A stretch of DNA of 64,000 bases from Parachitinimonas caeni (GTDB taxonomy: Bacteria > Pseudomonadota > Gammaproteobacteria > Burkholderiales > Chitinimonadaceae). Shown one piece after another: positions 33,269 to 41,676 of this stretch (within the stretch, counting starts at the first letter, position 1; each line of letters begins with the position of its first letter). Where the stretch lies: positions 1 to 64,000 of the forward strand of contig NZ_JARRAF010000011.1 of the NCBI RefSeq assembly GCF_030129945.1. The letters run 5' to 3'. A program made the position numbers and the translations under genes. The notes beneath the pieces are model-generated. The model was not told where the DNA came from. It worked only from the letters and a program-made list of their open reading frames with translations, and searched no databases.

Positions 33269-34444
33269 ATGCAAGCCAAGTCCGTCAGTACCATGGTATC
33301 CGACCCCTATCGTGCCGGCATAGCACTGGGCGAAGCCCTGGCGCCGATCCAGCCCGAGCTGGTGCTGCTGTTCAGCACCGTACATTACGGTGGCAGCACC
33401 GATCTGATCGATGGTGTGCGAGACGCACTTGAATCTGCAGCCGTGCTGATCGTCGGCAACAGCGGTGACGGCATCTACGAAACCCGGCGTGCATCTGATC
33501 AGGGAGCGGTGGCGCTGGGCATCAACTCGGGTGGTGCCGTGCATTGGTACGCCGCCGCAGCACAGGGGGTCGGCGCCGACCCGGAACGCTGCACACGACA
33601 GGCGCTGACTCAGCTTGAGCAGCAGCTGGCTGGACGTACACCCCGCTTCATTCTGCTTTTTTCAGACTTCCGTGCCGATGCGACGCGCATCGAAGCGGTG
33701 ATTGAGCGTGAAATCAGTGTGCCGGTCGTGGGCGGGCTGGCCGCCGACGATAACCGTATGCAAACCTGCTACCTGTATCACGGCAGCGAAGTGCTGCAGG
33801 ATGGCATCGTGATGCTGGCGGCTGAAGGGGCATTACGATTCGACATCAGCGTTGGCAATGCGCTGACAGCCATTGGCCAGGCCGGGCTGGTGAATTCAGC
33901 GGCAGGTACCCACGTTGAGCAGATTGACGGCGTACCGGCCATGGAATTCATTGAGCGGGAGACGGGTAAGCCGGTGTTGCAGACGGATCGTGGCATCCTG
34001 ACTTTGGAAGTCGTGAACCCGGCCCAGCCGGCCGAGCGTCGCCTGCGCTCGATCGTGCCGGATTTCTCGGCAGGCCAGGGCCAGCTGGGACTGTATGGCG
34101 GCATCGAAGCGGGCAAGCAAGTGCGCGTCTGCCTGGCCAGCCCCAGCGAGCTGATGGCAGAAGTCTACCGACTGGCAGCCCGACGCGAGGTGCTGGGCTT
34201 TGAGCCAGCCGCTGCGCTGGTGGTGAGCTGCGCCGGCCGCAAGGCGATTTTGGGGAGTGCCATTGAGGTGGAGGTCAGTGCCATTGCCAAGGCGTTTCCG
34301 CAGGGCCTGCCGCTGGCAGGCTTTCCTTCCTTTGGCGAGATGGCACCCTTGCGCAATGGCGATGGCTATACGCCCAATCTTTTCCACAATATGAGCTATG
34401 TGCTGCTGTTGCTTGGCCCGGAAGCCGGGTCGCTTGCTGGATGA
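33269..34444 (+). CDS. FIST-domain sensory protein
   Basis: This 391-residue cytoplasmic protein has a FIST_N domain (ELVLLFSTVHYGGSTDLIDG, VLIVGNSGDGIYET, VPVVGGLAADDNRMQT) and a FIST_C domain (QIDGVPAMEFIERETG, VGNALTAIGQAG, LPLAGFPSFGEMAPL). FIST domains are predicted small-molecule (possibly amino-acid) sensors, usually linked to signalling genes. The start at 33269 has a strong GGGAGGAG site. It is followed after 20 bases by a histidine kinase, so the two very likely form a sensor pair in which FIST supplies the input. A family A repeat lies upstream. Confidence 0.9.
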   Translation: MQAKSVSTMVSDPYRAGIALGEALAPIQPELVLLFSTVHYGGSTDLIDGVRDALESAAVLIVGNSGDGIYETRRASDQGAVALGINSGGAVHWYAAAAQGVGADPERCTRQALTQLEQQLAGRTPRFILLFSDFRADATRIEAVIEREISVPVVGGLAADDNRMQTCYLYHGSEVLQDGIVMLAAEGALRFDISVGNALTAIGQAGLVNSAAGTHVEQIDGVPAMEFIERETGKPVLQTDRGILTLEVVNPAQPAERRLRSIVPDFSAGQGQLGLYGGIEAGKQVRVCLASPSELMAEVYRLAARREVLGFEPAAALVVSCAGRKAILGSAIEVEVSAIAKAFPQGLPLAGFPSFGEMAPLRNGDGYTPNLFHNMSYVLLLLGPEAGSLAG

Positions 34445-34464
34445 CCGATTGATCGAGTGGCCGC

Positions 34465-35982
34465 ATGAGTGACCGTTTTCTCAGTGCAGTAGATCCTCCC
34501 CCTCCGGGCTTCATGGCGGTGACGCTGACCCGTCGCCAGCTGCTGGCTGCACCGGTCGCGGTGTTCGCGCCGAGCCTGGACGAGGTGCAGGTGCTGCTTG
34601 GTGACTTTATCGACCGGGCACAAGGCGTGGTGTTCACGCTGGGCGACGGGTTTCGTCGTTACCGGATTGGTGCGCTGCTCTGGCATATGACGGTTCCGTC
34701 TGCCGCACTGGCCGATCTGCAGGTGATTGCCGGGGCGGTGCTGGATGCGGTCGATGTCGGCATGGTTGAACGGGAGCGCAATATCGAGCTGTTCCGCATG
34801 GTCGAACGGGTGCGGAACGACCTGGATGTCACCCGTGCCGATTACAACCGGGTGACAGGAAAACTGCAGATGCAACTCAAGGATTTGCAGCAGGCTCAGG
34901 TCACCATGGCAGAAAACGAAGCCCGCCTGCGACAAGTGTTTGATCTGTTGCCAGTGCTGGTTTACGCCACCGACGCCCAAGGCCGGGTACTGCTGATCAA
35001 TCAGGCACTCAGGGCCTTGCTTGGCGACGGCGGCCTTGCACTGCCCGAGCGGAAAGAAACCGCCTTGGCACGCTTCTTCAGTACGACCGGACAGAATCCG
35101 GGGCCGCTGGCCTTGTCCGAAATGTCAGTAACTCATCTCGATGGCAGTCTGCATACGTATCAGGTGGTGCGTCTGCCGCTCCATCTGGCAAAAGAGGCCG
35201 AGCCGGCACTGCTGACGGTGGCTGTCGATATTTCGGCGCGCAAAGATTACGAGGCGCACATCCTGCGCCTGAATGAGCAGCTGGAGGCTAGAGTCGAGCA
35301 ACGGACGATTGAGCTGGAGATGCTGAACCGGGAGCTGGAGGCGTTTTCGTATTCGGTATCGCATGACCTGCGGGCACCGCTGCGGGCCATCATGAGCTTC
35401 AGTCAGATTCTGGCCGGCGAGGCACCGGGGCTGGCGCAGGATCATCAGGACTTGCTGAGGCGGGTGATTGCCGCCAGCCAGCGCATGAACCAGCTGATCG
35501 ACGATCTGTTGACGCTGGCGCGCGTCAACCGGGCAGGGCTGGAGCGGCAGGTATTTGATTTGTCGGTATTGGCACAGGAGGTCTTTGCCTCGCTGCAGCA
35601 CGATGATCTGCGGCAGATTGTGCTGGATTGTCTGCCGGGCATGATGGTGCAGGCCGATCCCCGCCTGATCCGGGTGGTGCTGGAAAATCTGCTGGGCAAT
35701 GCCATCAAATTCACCCGCCGGCAGGCGGTGGCACGCATCCGGTTCGGCCAGACGGACGATGGCAGTTATGTGCTGTCAGATAATGGCGCGGGCTTTGATC
35801 CGCAGTATGCCGACCGGCTGTTCACGCCATTCCAGCGGCTGCATTCCGAGCGGGAGTTCGAGGGCACCGGTATTGGGCTGGCGACGGTCAAACGGGTCAT
35901 TACCCGCCACGGCGGCCGGATCTGGGCCGAATCCCAGCCGGGGCAGGGTGCCAGCTTTCATTTCACCCTGCCGGCCGACTAG
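34465..35982 (+). CDS. PAS-domain sensor histidine kinase, soluble
   Basis: This 505-residue kinase has no membrane segment. Residues 1-110 are an unassigned N-terminal domain; a coiled coil spans 95-150; a PAS domain lies at about 155-265 (RLRQVFDLLPVLVYATDAQG); and a second coiled coil at 270-295 leads to the HisKA domain with the phosphorylated histidine in YSVSHDLRAPLRAIMSF (near 298). The HATPase_c domain has the N box NLLGNAIKF, G1 LSDNGAGFD and G2 GTGIGLATVKRVI. No response regulator is adjacent. It is coupled to the FIST gene 20 bases upstream. Its TAG stop codon is the first three bases of a 47-bp family A repeat. Confidence 0.92.
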   Translation: MSDRFLSAVDPPPPGFMAVTLTRRQLLAAPVAVFAPSLDEVQVLLGDFIDRAQGVVFTLGDGFRRYRIGALLWHMTVPSAALADLQVIAGAVLDAVDVGMVERERNIELFRMVERVRNDLDVTRADYNRVTGKLQMQLKDLQQAQVTMAENEARLRQVFDLLPVLVYATDAQGRVLLINQALRALLGDGGLALPERKETALARFFSTTGQNPGPLALSEMSVTHLDGSLHTYQVVRLPLHLAKEAEPALLTVAVDISARKDYEAHILRLNEQLEARVEQRTIELEMLNRELEAFSYSVSHDLRAPLRAIMSFSQILAGEAPGLAQDHQDLLRRVIAASQRMNQLIDDLLTLARVNRAGLERQVFDLSVLAQEVFASLQHDDLRQIVLDCLPGMMVQADPRLIRVVLENLLGNAIKFTRRQAVARIRFGQTDDGSYVLSDNGAGFDPQYADRLFTPFQRLHSEREFEGTGIGLATVKRVITRHGGRIWAESQPGQGASFHFTLPAD

Positions 35983-36026
35983 GTTCTATTGACCTTCAAC
36001 ACAGTTGCTAACGTCAATAGAACCTA
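35980..36026. repeat. Family A repeat, copy 5 (minimal 47-bp form)
   Basis: TAGGTTCTATTGAC and GTCAATAGAACCTA form exact inverted ends around a 19-base centre, leaving little but the terminal repeats. The first three bases are the stop codon of the histidine kinase, and the element fills the gap between it and the convergent efflux gene. As an exact 14-bp inverted repeat it could act as a transcription terminator in both directions, though no T-run is present. Confidence 0.85.
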
Positions 36027-36035
36027 AGATCGGGT

Positions 36036-37625
36036 TCAATGGGCAACATCGCTGCTGCCGGCCAGCATGCGCTGTTTGCGCATCACCAGCAGCAAGGGCA
36101 GGGTGGCGCAGATGGTGATGCCAAACCACAGGAACAAATCGCTGAACGACAACATCATCGACTGCTTTTCAACCTGCAGGCTGACGAGTGCATAGGCTTT
36201 CAGTTCGGCCATGCGCTCGTGGATGCCACTGTGCATGAACATCTGCTTGAAGGCCGCCAACCGGCTTTCTGCCGCAGCGTTGTCGTGGGCGATGTGATCG
36301 ACCAGTGCGGCATGCTTGGTGTGGTCGAACTGGCTCAGCAGGGTAGCCGACACCGCAATGCCGACGCTGCCACCGAGTTGCCGTGTCAGGTTGTAGACAC
36401 CCGTTGCGTTGGGGATGGCGGCCGGGGCGATATTGGCCATGGTCAGGTTGTTGAGTGGCATGAAGATCATGCCAAGTCCGACGCCGCGCATGATCAGCGG
36501 CCAGAAGAAATCATCCAGACCGGACTCGGTGGTAAACAGGTGATGGCGCCACATTGAATACATGAAAATACCGGCGCCAATGATGATCAGCAGCCTTCCT
36601 GGTACACCTCGGGCGATCAGTTTGGACATCACCGGCATGACCAGGCCTGCTGCAATCGCAGACGGCAGGATGATGAAGCCTGTCTGCATGGCATTGAAGC
36701 CCATCAGGGTCTGGGCGTAGACCGGGAACAGAAACACCGTGGAAAACAGTGCTGCACCCAACAGAAAGGTAATGGCCAGGCCGGCTGAATACTGGGCATC
36801 GGCCATCACCCGCAGATCGACGATGGGGTGGTCGATTTCCAGTTCACGGATTGTGAACAGCCCCAGGCCGATCAGGCTGGCGACGGCATAGCCGACCACT
36901 TCCGCCGACTCGAACCAATCCAGCCGTTCGCCGCGCTCCAGCATCAGCTGCAGCGCCCCAATGCCGATGGCTAGCAGGACCAGCCCCATATAGTCCACCG
37001 ATGGCGGCATCTTGCGATGCTTCGAGTCCGGCACGAACAATAGGGTCAGCAATAGGGCAACGACGCCCAAGGGCAGGTTGATGTAGAAAATCCAGGGCCA
37101 GGAGTAGGACTCGGTCAGCCAGCCCCCGACAGTCGGCCCCAGCGAGGGACCGAACATGATACCGATGCCGAATATCGCCATCGCCGACGACATTTCCTTG
37201 GCAGGAAAGACCTCGAACAGTGTCGATTGTGCCGTCGCAATCAGGCCGCCCCCTCCCAGACCCTGCACAATGCGCCAGAAGACCAGGCTGCCAAGGCTTT
37301 CGGCGTTGCCGCAGGCAAATGAGGCAAGGGTGAACAGGATGATGGAGAAGGCAAAGTAATTGCGCCGACCAAACAGATTCGACAGAAAGCCACTGATCGG
37401 CAGCACGATGACGTTGGCGACGACATAACCGATCGACACCCAGGTGATTTCATCGAGTGTGGCGCCGAGTGTGCCCATCATGTGCGGCACCGCCACGTTG
37501 ACGATACTGGTGTCGAGCAATTCCAGCACGCAGGCAAGGGTGACCGTCATCGCAATGACGTAGCGGTTGGCGTAGATCGAGGCATCGTCGCTGCTACGCG
37601 ACAGGGCTGGCAGAAATGGCTTCAT
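36036..37625 (-). CDS. DHA2-family MFS multidrug transporter (EmrB-like)
   Basis: This 529-residue drug:proton antiporter has 14 predicted membrane helices, as in EmrB/QacA transporters. Diagnostic pieces are LELLDTSIVNVAVPHMMGTL in helix 1 (motif D1), GRRNYFAFSIILFTLASFAC (motif A region), WRIVQGLGGGGLIA (motif B) and GIMFGPSLGPTVGGWL (motif C). It works with the EmrA-like adaptor in the same operon and an outer-membrane channel encoded elsewhere. It is the last gene of the leftward unit tetR-emrA-darcynin-emrB, starting five bases after the darcynin stop. Substrates are unknown. Confidence 0.93.
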   Translation of the reverse strand: MKPFLPALSRSSDDASIYANRYVIAMTVTLACVLELLDTSIVNVAVPHMMGTLGATLDEITWVSIGYVVANVIVLPISGFLSNLFGRRNYFAFSIILFTLASFACGNAESLGSLVFWRIVQGLGGGGLIATAQSTLFEVFPAKEMSSAMAIFGIGIMFGPSLGPTVGGWLTESYSWPWIFYINLPLGVVALLLTLLFVPDSKHRKMPPSVDYMGLVLLAIGIGALQLMLERGERLDWFESAEVVGYAVASLIGLGLFTIRELEIDHPIVDLRVMADAQYSAGLAITFLLGAALFSTVFLFPVYAQTLMGFNAMQTGFIILPSAIAAGLVMPVMSKLIARGVPGRLLIIIGAGIFMYSMWRHHLFTTESGLDDFFWPLIMRGVGLGMIFMPLNNLTMANIAPAAIPNATGVYNLTRQLGGSVGIAVSATLLSQFDHTKHAALVDHIAHDNAAAESRLAAFKQMFMHSGIHERMAELKAYALVSLQVEKQSMMLSFSDLFLWFGITICATLPLLLVMRKQRMLAGSSDVAH

Positions 37626-37630
37626 GGAGA

Positions 37631-37951
37631 TCAGGAGCGGGGAACCGGGTGTTCTTCGATGGCGGGTACGATGTCAACAAACTCGAAATAGGGCACGCTG
37701 AATACCCGGCTGTCGCGCAGGCTGTCGATCAGCAGATGGTAGGCATGCACCTCTTCCGTCTCGAAGACGACAATGTTGCTGTAACGACCGGTGAAGGCTT
37801 CGCAGTCATACATCCTTACGCCAACTTGGGGAAACCGCGCAAACAGGGCGCCCAGCTCTTCCGAGTTGAAGCGGTTGCGTTCACTGCGGGGCAGTGCCAG
37901 CCAGGCTGGCGTGGCTTTTAGCAGGGCAAAGAAGCTGTATCGGGTCGCCAT
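37631..37951 (-). CDS. Darcynin-family protein
   Basis: This 106-residue soluble protein has the darcynin pattern: FFALLKATPAWLALPRSERN, MYDCEAFTGRYSNIVVFET and the closing PYFEFVDIVPAIEE. Darcynins are small proteins of unknown function with a dimeric alpha-beta (ferredoxin-like) look. The start at 37951 removes a 13-residue extension that has no ribosome-binding site and would overlap the adaptor gene. It sits between the EmrA-like and EmrB-like genes with gaps of 16 and 5 bases, so it is certainly co-transcribed with the pump. A role in handling or sensing the pump substrate is inference only. Confidence 0.82.
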   Translation of the reverse strand: MATRYSFFALLKATPAWLALPRSERNRFNSEELGALFARFPQVGVRMYDCEAFTGRYSNIVVFETEEVHAYHLLIDSLRDSRVFSVPYFEFVDIVPAIEEHPVPRS

Positions 37952-37967
37952 GATGGGTTTCCTGAGG

Positions 37968-39113
37968 TCAGTTGATAAGAATGTCGGCAAATACGCTCAT
38001 GCCGGGCCGCAGTGGGGTTTTGCCGGCATCGACGCCATTGAGCCGGATGCGCACCGGCACCCGTTGCACCACCTTGGTGAAGTTGCCGGTGGCGTTGTCG
38101 GGAGGCAGCATCGCAAACTTGGCGCCGGTTGCCGGGCTGAACGATTCGACTTCACCACTGAAGCGCTGGCCCGGATAGGCATCAACTTCAATCTCGGCTT
38201 TCTGGCCTACCTTGACGCGCGAGACATCGGTCTCTTTCAGATTAGCGACAACCCAGACCTTGTCGGTAGGAACAATATTGAAAAGTGTCTGGCCGGGCTG
38301 GATCAGTTGGCCGATTTCCACTGCACGCTTTGAAATCACACCGCCAATGGGGGCGTTGATCTTGGTGTCCGCCAGCTGATTGGCGGCCAGATCACGCAGG
38401 GCACGGGCAGAGTCAACCTTGGCCTGGGCCGAGCGTAGGCCGGCCGTGGAGACGCCAATCTGCTGGCTGGCTGCCTGGGCAGTTTCGCGGGCAGTTTTCA
38501 GCTGGGCTTCAGCGACCCGCACGGCGGCTTCGGCATTGTCGAGCTGGGCTTGACTGACCATCGACTTGGCGGCCAGAGAGCGGCTGCGCTCCAGATCGTT
38601 GCGGGCGCGCGTCAGGTTGGCTTCAGCCTGCTGGATAGTGGCATTGGCTGCCGCAGCATTGGCCTGCGCGTAATTGACCTGTGCCCCAGCCTGCCCGGTT
38701 TCTCCATGACGGCCTGCTGAGGCAATGGCGATATTCAGATCGGCTTCCGCCTGATTCAGCTTGGCGATGAAGTCCCTGTCGTCAATCTTGACCAGCGCAT
38801 CGCCCTTGGCCACCTGGCGGTTTTCTTCGATATTGAGTTCCCGCACGAAACCGGAGACCCGAGCCGAGATCGGCACGATATGGCCATCAATCTGGGCGTT
38901 ATCGGTGGTGACGTGATGCATGCCATGCCAGTAGCGATACCCCAGCCAACCGCCAATGCTCAGCAAGGCCAGCAACAGCACCATGCGGGCGGGGCCTTGC
39001 TTGCGGGGGGCTGGTGGTGTCGCAGCGGGTGGAGTGGGGCCAGCCGGGGCGGTATTGGCCGGTGTTGGGGGGGGCGCATCATTGCCAGCTGGCGGGGTGC
39101 GGGAATCGCTCAT
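37968..39113 (-). CDS. EmrA/HlyD-family membrane fusion protein
   Basis: This 381-residue adaptor for the EmrB-like transporter has a proline/alanine-rich cytoplasmic N-terminus (about 40 residues), one membrane helix (MVLLLALLSIGGWLGYRYW), lipoyl halves (VPISARVSGFVRELNIEENR and APIGGVISKRAVEIGQLI), a long coiled-coil hairpin with many A-x-x-N/Q repeats, and a beta-barrel (VWVVANLKETDVSRV). The start at 39113 follows AAGGAC and avoids overlap with the tetR gene. A run of eight C bases on the coding strand (39067-39074) falls near codons 14-16, where slippage would shut off the gene. Confidence 0.92.
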   Translation of the reverse strand: MSDSRTPPAGNDAPPPTPANTAPAGPTPPAATPPAPRKQGPARMVLLLALLSIGGWLGYRYWHGMHHVTTDNAQIDGHIVPISARVSGFVRELNIEENRQVAKGDALVKIDDRDFIAKLNQAEADLNIAIASAGRHGETGQAGAQVNYAQANAAAANATIQQAEANLTRARNDLERSRSLAAKSMVSQAQLDNAEAAVRVAEAQLKTARETAQAASQQIGVSTAGLRSAQAKVDSARALRDLAANQLADTKINAPIGGVISKRAVEIGQLIQPGQTLFNIVPTDKVWVVANLKETDVSRVKVGQKAEIEVDAYPGQRFSGEVESFSPATGAKFAMLPPDNATGNFTKVVQRVPVRIRLNGVDAGKTPLRPGMSVFADILIN

Positions 39114-39126
39114 GGTTTTGCTGTCC

Positions 39127-39771
39127 TTATTGTCTGATGCCATTCATCAGCACATCGAAGTGGAAACGGGCAAAGCTGCGGATTTCGACACCTTCGCAGC
39201 CAAGGGGGCCGAATGCGTGGGCCCAGGTGCTGGCCATCACGATCGGGGCGGAGATTTCACGCGCTGCCAGGTAGGCATCAACCGGGCGGAAGGTTCCTTC
39301 CGCAATGCCGCGCTCAATGACGGCGGTAAACAGGCGGGTGCTACGAACGACGACTTCGTCGTAATAAAAACGCGCCAGTTCGGGAAAATTGGCGGCCTCG
39401 GCTACCATCAGCTTGGAGATGCCGCCTGTCGGGGTCGTGGCCAGTCGCTCAGCCCAGATCGTCAGAAGATGCAGCAGCAGGCTGGCGGCATCGCCCTGAT
39501 AGTCAGCCACCACATGCTCTGCCGAGGTGATGTTGGGCAGCAGTGTCTCCTGCACAACGGCCTTGAACAAAGCTTCCTTGCTATCGAAATACAGATAGAG
39601 CGTGCCTTTGGTCACACCGGCTGCGCGGGCTACTTCATCCAGCTTGGTAGCGGCAAAACCACGCTCGACAAACAGCTTGAGTGCGGCTTCGACGATTTCG
39701 GTCGGTCTGGCTTCTTTGCGGCGTTGCCAGCGCGGATTGCTGGCGGATTCATGGTCTGGCTGTTGCGTCAC
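39127..39771 (-). CDS. TetR/AcrR-family regulator of the EmrAB-like operon
   Basis: This protein of about 214 residues has a helix-turn-helix at residues 22-68: IVEAALKLFVERGFAATKLD, then VARAAGVTKGTLYLYFDSKEALF, a textbook TetR recognition helix. The C-terminal domain contains the AEAANFPELARFYYDEVV pattern typical of AcrR-like efflux regulators. It is the first gene of the efflux operon, so it probably represses its own transcription and that of the pump. The start is uncertain: GTG 39771 is given, TTG 39777 is possible, and neither has a clear ribosome-binding site. A dyad at 39795 is the likely operator. Confidence 0.9.
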   Translation of the reverse strand: MTQQPDHESASNPRWQRRKEARPTEIVEAALKLFVERGFAATKLDEVARAAGVTKGTLYLYFDSKEALFKAVVQETLLPNITSAEHVVADYQGDAASLLLHLLTIWAERLATTPTGGISKLMVAEAANFPELARFYYDEVVVRSTRLFTAVIERGIAEGTFRPVDAYLAAREISAPIVMASTWAHAFGPLGCEGVEIRSFARFHFDVLMNGIRQ

Positions 39772-39794
39772 GATCAAGTGTTGGTAAGTGAGTA

Positions 39795-39813
39795 ATAACT
39801 AACTGGTTGGTAA
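39795..39813. promoter_or_regulatory. Likely TetR operator of the efflux operon
   Basis: The sequence ACTAACTGGTTGGT is an imperfect dyad (CTAAC/GTTGG) just upstream of the tetR start, and a second TTGGTAA occurs nearby at 39781-39787. Position and resemblance to known CTAAC/GTTAG TetR sites for efflux operons support the call. Confidence 0.5.
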
Positions 39814-40059
39814 TTTATTACGGAAAACTGACCCAAGTCAAGCTCTTGACGGCAGGCGGTGGATGGAACGGTATAGCAGGTTTATGGCAGAACGTTGAAC
39901 ATTTGCCTGCAGCATGGCGGCAATCGCTTATTCTGACGTTTGGGCGCTGCCTGCGGCCTGTGTGTTGTCGATTCTGTGCGGCAGAGGTGCCGCCGGGCTT
40001 TTGCCGATAGCGGCGGAAATCAATGAATTGGGAAGGGATGTCAATGCGGGAGGCAAATC

Positions 40060-40782
40060 ATGCATGAAATCAGAAAGGCGGATGATCGTGGGATGGCAGA
40101 CTTGGGTTGGCTGTTCTCGCGCCATACCTTTTCGTTTGGTGATTATTTTGATGCCCATCAGCGTGGGTTCTCTGACCTGCTGGTGATCAATGACGACAAG
40201 GTGGAGCCGGGAGGCGGCTTCGAGACGCATTCACACCACGATATGGAGATCATCTCCTACGTATTGTCCGGTGCGCTGGAGCATGAGGATTCAACGGGTG
40301 AGGGGTCGGTTATCCAGGCCGGAGACGTACAGGCCATGAGTGCAGGGCGGGGCATTGATCACAGCGAATACAACCATTCAGATGATGAGCCCGTGCATTT
40401 TCTGCAGATCTGGATCTTGCCCAACCGGCTGCGGGTGGAGCCGCGTTATCAGCAAAGGCACGTTTCCGCTGCTGAAAAGCGCGGCTGTCTGCGCTTGATC
40501 GCCTCGGCCGAGGGAACCGGACAATCCCTGCGGATCCATCAGGACGTCCGTATCTATGCGGGTTTGTTTGATGGAGATGAAACCGCTCAACTGGATCTGC
40601 CGGGAGAGCGGTTTGCGTATATCCACCTTGCCAGAGGCAGTGCCTGTATCAATGGTTTGCACCTGCAGGAAGGCGATGGCGTGCGGATACGGCATGAGCC
40701 GACCATTACCATTTCTGAAGGTGAGCAGGCAGAAGTCCTGGTATTTGACTTGCGGCCAAACGAAAAGCCGAGAATGACCTGA
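40060..40782 (+). CDS. Pirin-family protein (YhhW type)
   Basis: This 240-residue bicupin has the pirin N-terminal signature: FSFGDYFDAHQRGFSDLLVI, then GGGFETHSHHDMEIISYVLSG, where H-x-H and a following glutamate are the metal ligands, and VQAMSAGRGIDHSEYN with the fourth ligand. Members such as YhhW show quercetin 2,3-dioxygenase activity, but physiological roles vary. The start is an ATG after GGGAGGC. Its TGA stop lies at the left boundary of a degenerate family A repeat. Neighbours give no pathway clue. Confidence 0.9.
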   Translation: MHEIRKADDRGMADLGWLFSRHTFSFGDYFDAHQRGFSDLLVINDDKVEPGGGFETHSHHDMEIISYVLSGALEHEDSTGEGSVIQAGDVQAMSAGRGIDHSEYNHSDDEPVHFLQIWILPNRLRVEPRYQQRHVSAAEKRGCLRLIASAEGTGQSLRIHQDVRIYAGLFDGDETAQLDLPGERFAYIHLARGSACINGLHLQEGDGVRIRHEPTITISEGEQAEVLVFDLRPNEKPRMT

Positions 40783-40860
40783 GTTCTGTGGACGTCAGGT
40801 TTGCAGATCGCTTGCCGGTGAAACCCGGTGCGACCGGAAACAAAACGTCAACCGCACCTA
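40779..40860 (+). repeat. Family A MITE-like repeat, copy 6 (short, diverged)
   Basis: The left end CTGAGTTCTGTGGACGTC followed by AGGTTTGCAGATCGC matches the inverted right end of copy 3; the right end AAAACGTCAACCGCACCTA is a diverged terminus. Length is about 82 bp. The pirin stop codon (TGA 40780-40782) lies at the left end where the canonical element has TAG. Confidence 0.65.
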
Positions 40861-41061
40861 GCCGCGCTGAGTTGGTGGACTCGTGGCAGTAACGCGTGAC
40901 GGCGCTACGAGTTTTGCTGCGAGCGCAGCAGACCTTGATGGCGGCTTTGATACAGCCAAGGGGCAAGTTCTGCGACAATCCGGCGCCCGACGAACAGCGT
41001 GCCCGCCTGTTGGTGGACATCCGTCGGTCTGAGATGCCTATCTTTTGACGTTGACGCCCGC

Positions 41062-41676
41062 ATGAAGCAACCTTCCCTCGACCTGTTGCGCCAGCTCAAG
41101 CAGCAGCTCAAGCAGGCAAAGCCACCGCCCAAGCCCCAGCCCGCGCCGCCAAGCGATGCGGAGCTGTTCCAGCGTGAAGTCGCCGATGTCACGCCCTTGC
41201 CCGCACCATCCAAAGTGGCACACGACTTGCCGCAGCCCCCGCCACGTGCCTTGCAGCATGAGCAAGATGAGCACGAGGTCATGCACGATGCCATGACCGA
41301 CTACTGGCCCTGGGATGAGTTGGAGACTGGCGAAGAGTTGCTATATCTGCGCCCGGGCCAGCGCCTGGATACGCTGAAAAAGCTGCGGCGTGGCCATTGG
41401 GTGGTGCAGGCGCAGCTGGACCTGCATGGCATGAATTCCGACCAGGCCAGGCTGGCAGTCGGGGTCTTTGTACATGAGTGCCGCCGCCAGAATCGTTGCT
41501 GCGTCCGCATCATTCACGGCAAGGGGCGAGGCTCCTTCAACAAAGAACCGGTGCTGAAAAACAAACTGCGCAACTGGCTGACCCAGCGCGACGAGGTCTT
41601 GGCCTTTTGTCAGGCAAGGCCGGTAGATGGGGGGGCTGGTGCTGTCATCGCCCTGCTGAAAGGCCCGGCCCGTTGA
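41062..41676 (+). CDS. Smr-domain protein
   Basis: This 204-residue protein has a Smr (MutS2-type) domain in its C-terminal half: LDLHGMNSDQARLAVGVFV (L-D-x-H-G) and VRIIHGKGRGS (H-G-K-G), the two motifs of Smr nucleases. The N-terminal 90 residues are proline- and glutamine-rich and probably disordered (KPPPKPQPAPP). Proteobacterial SmrA/SmrB proteins of this layout act on RNA or branched DNA; SmrB cleaves mRNA at collided ribosomes. The H-G-K-G triad is intact, so nuclease activity is plausible. The start at 41062 is the first ATG in a sensible position; no strong ribosome-binding site is seen. Confidence 0.88.
   Translation: MKQPSLDLLRQLKQQLKQAKPPPKPQPAPPSDAELFQREVADVTPLPAPSKVAHDLPQPPPRALQHEQDEHEVMHDAMTDYWPWDELETGEELLYLRPGQRLDTLKKLRRGHWVVQAQLDLHGMNSDQARLAVGVFVHECRRQNRCCVRIIHGKGRGSFNKEPVLKNKLRNWLTQRDEVLAFCQARPVDGGAGAVIALLKGPAR

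Noticed and set aside
40861-41061. Possible small gene on either strand before the Smr gene
   Set aside because: Frames are short or shadow the Smr gene; no ribosome-binding site or family resemblance was found.
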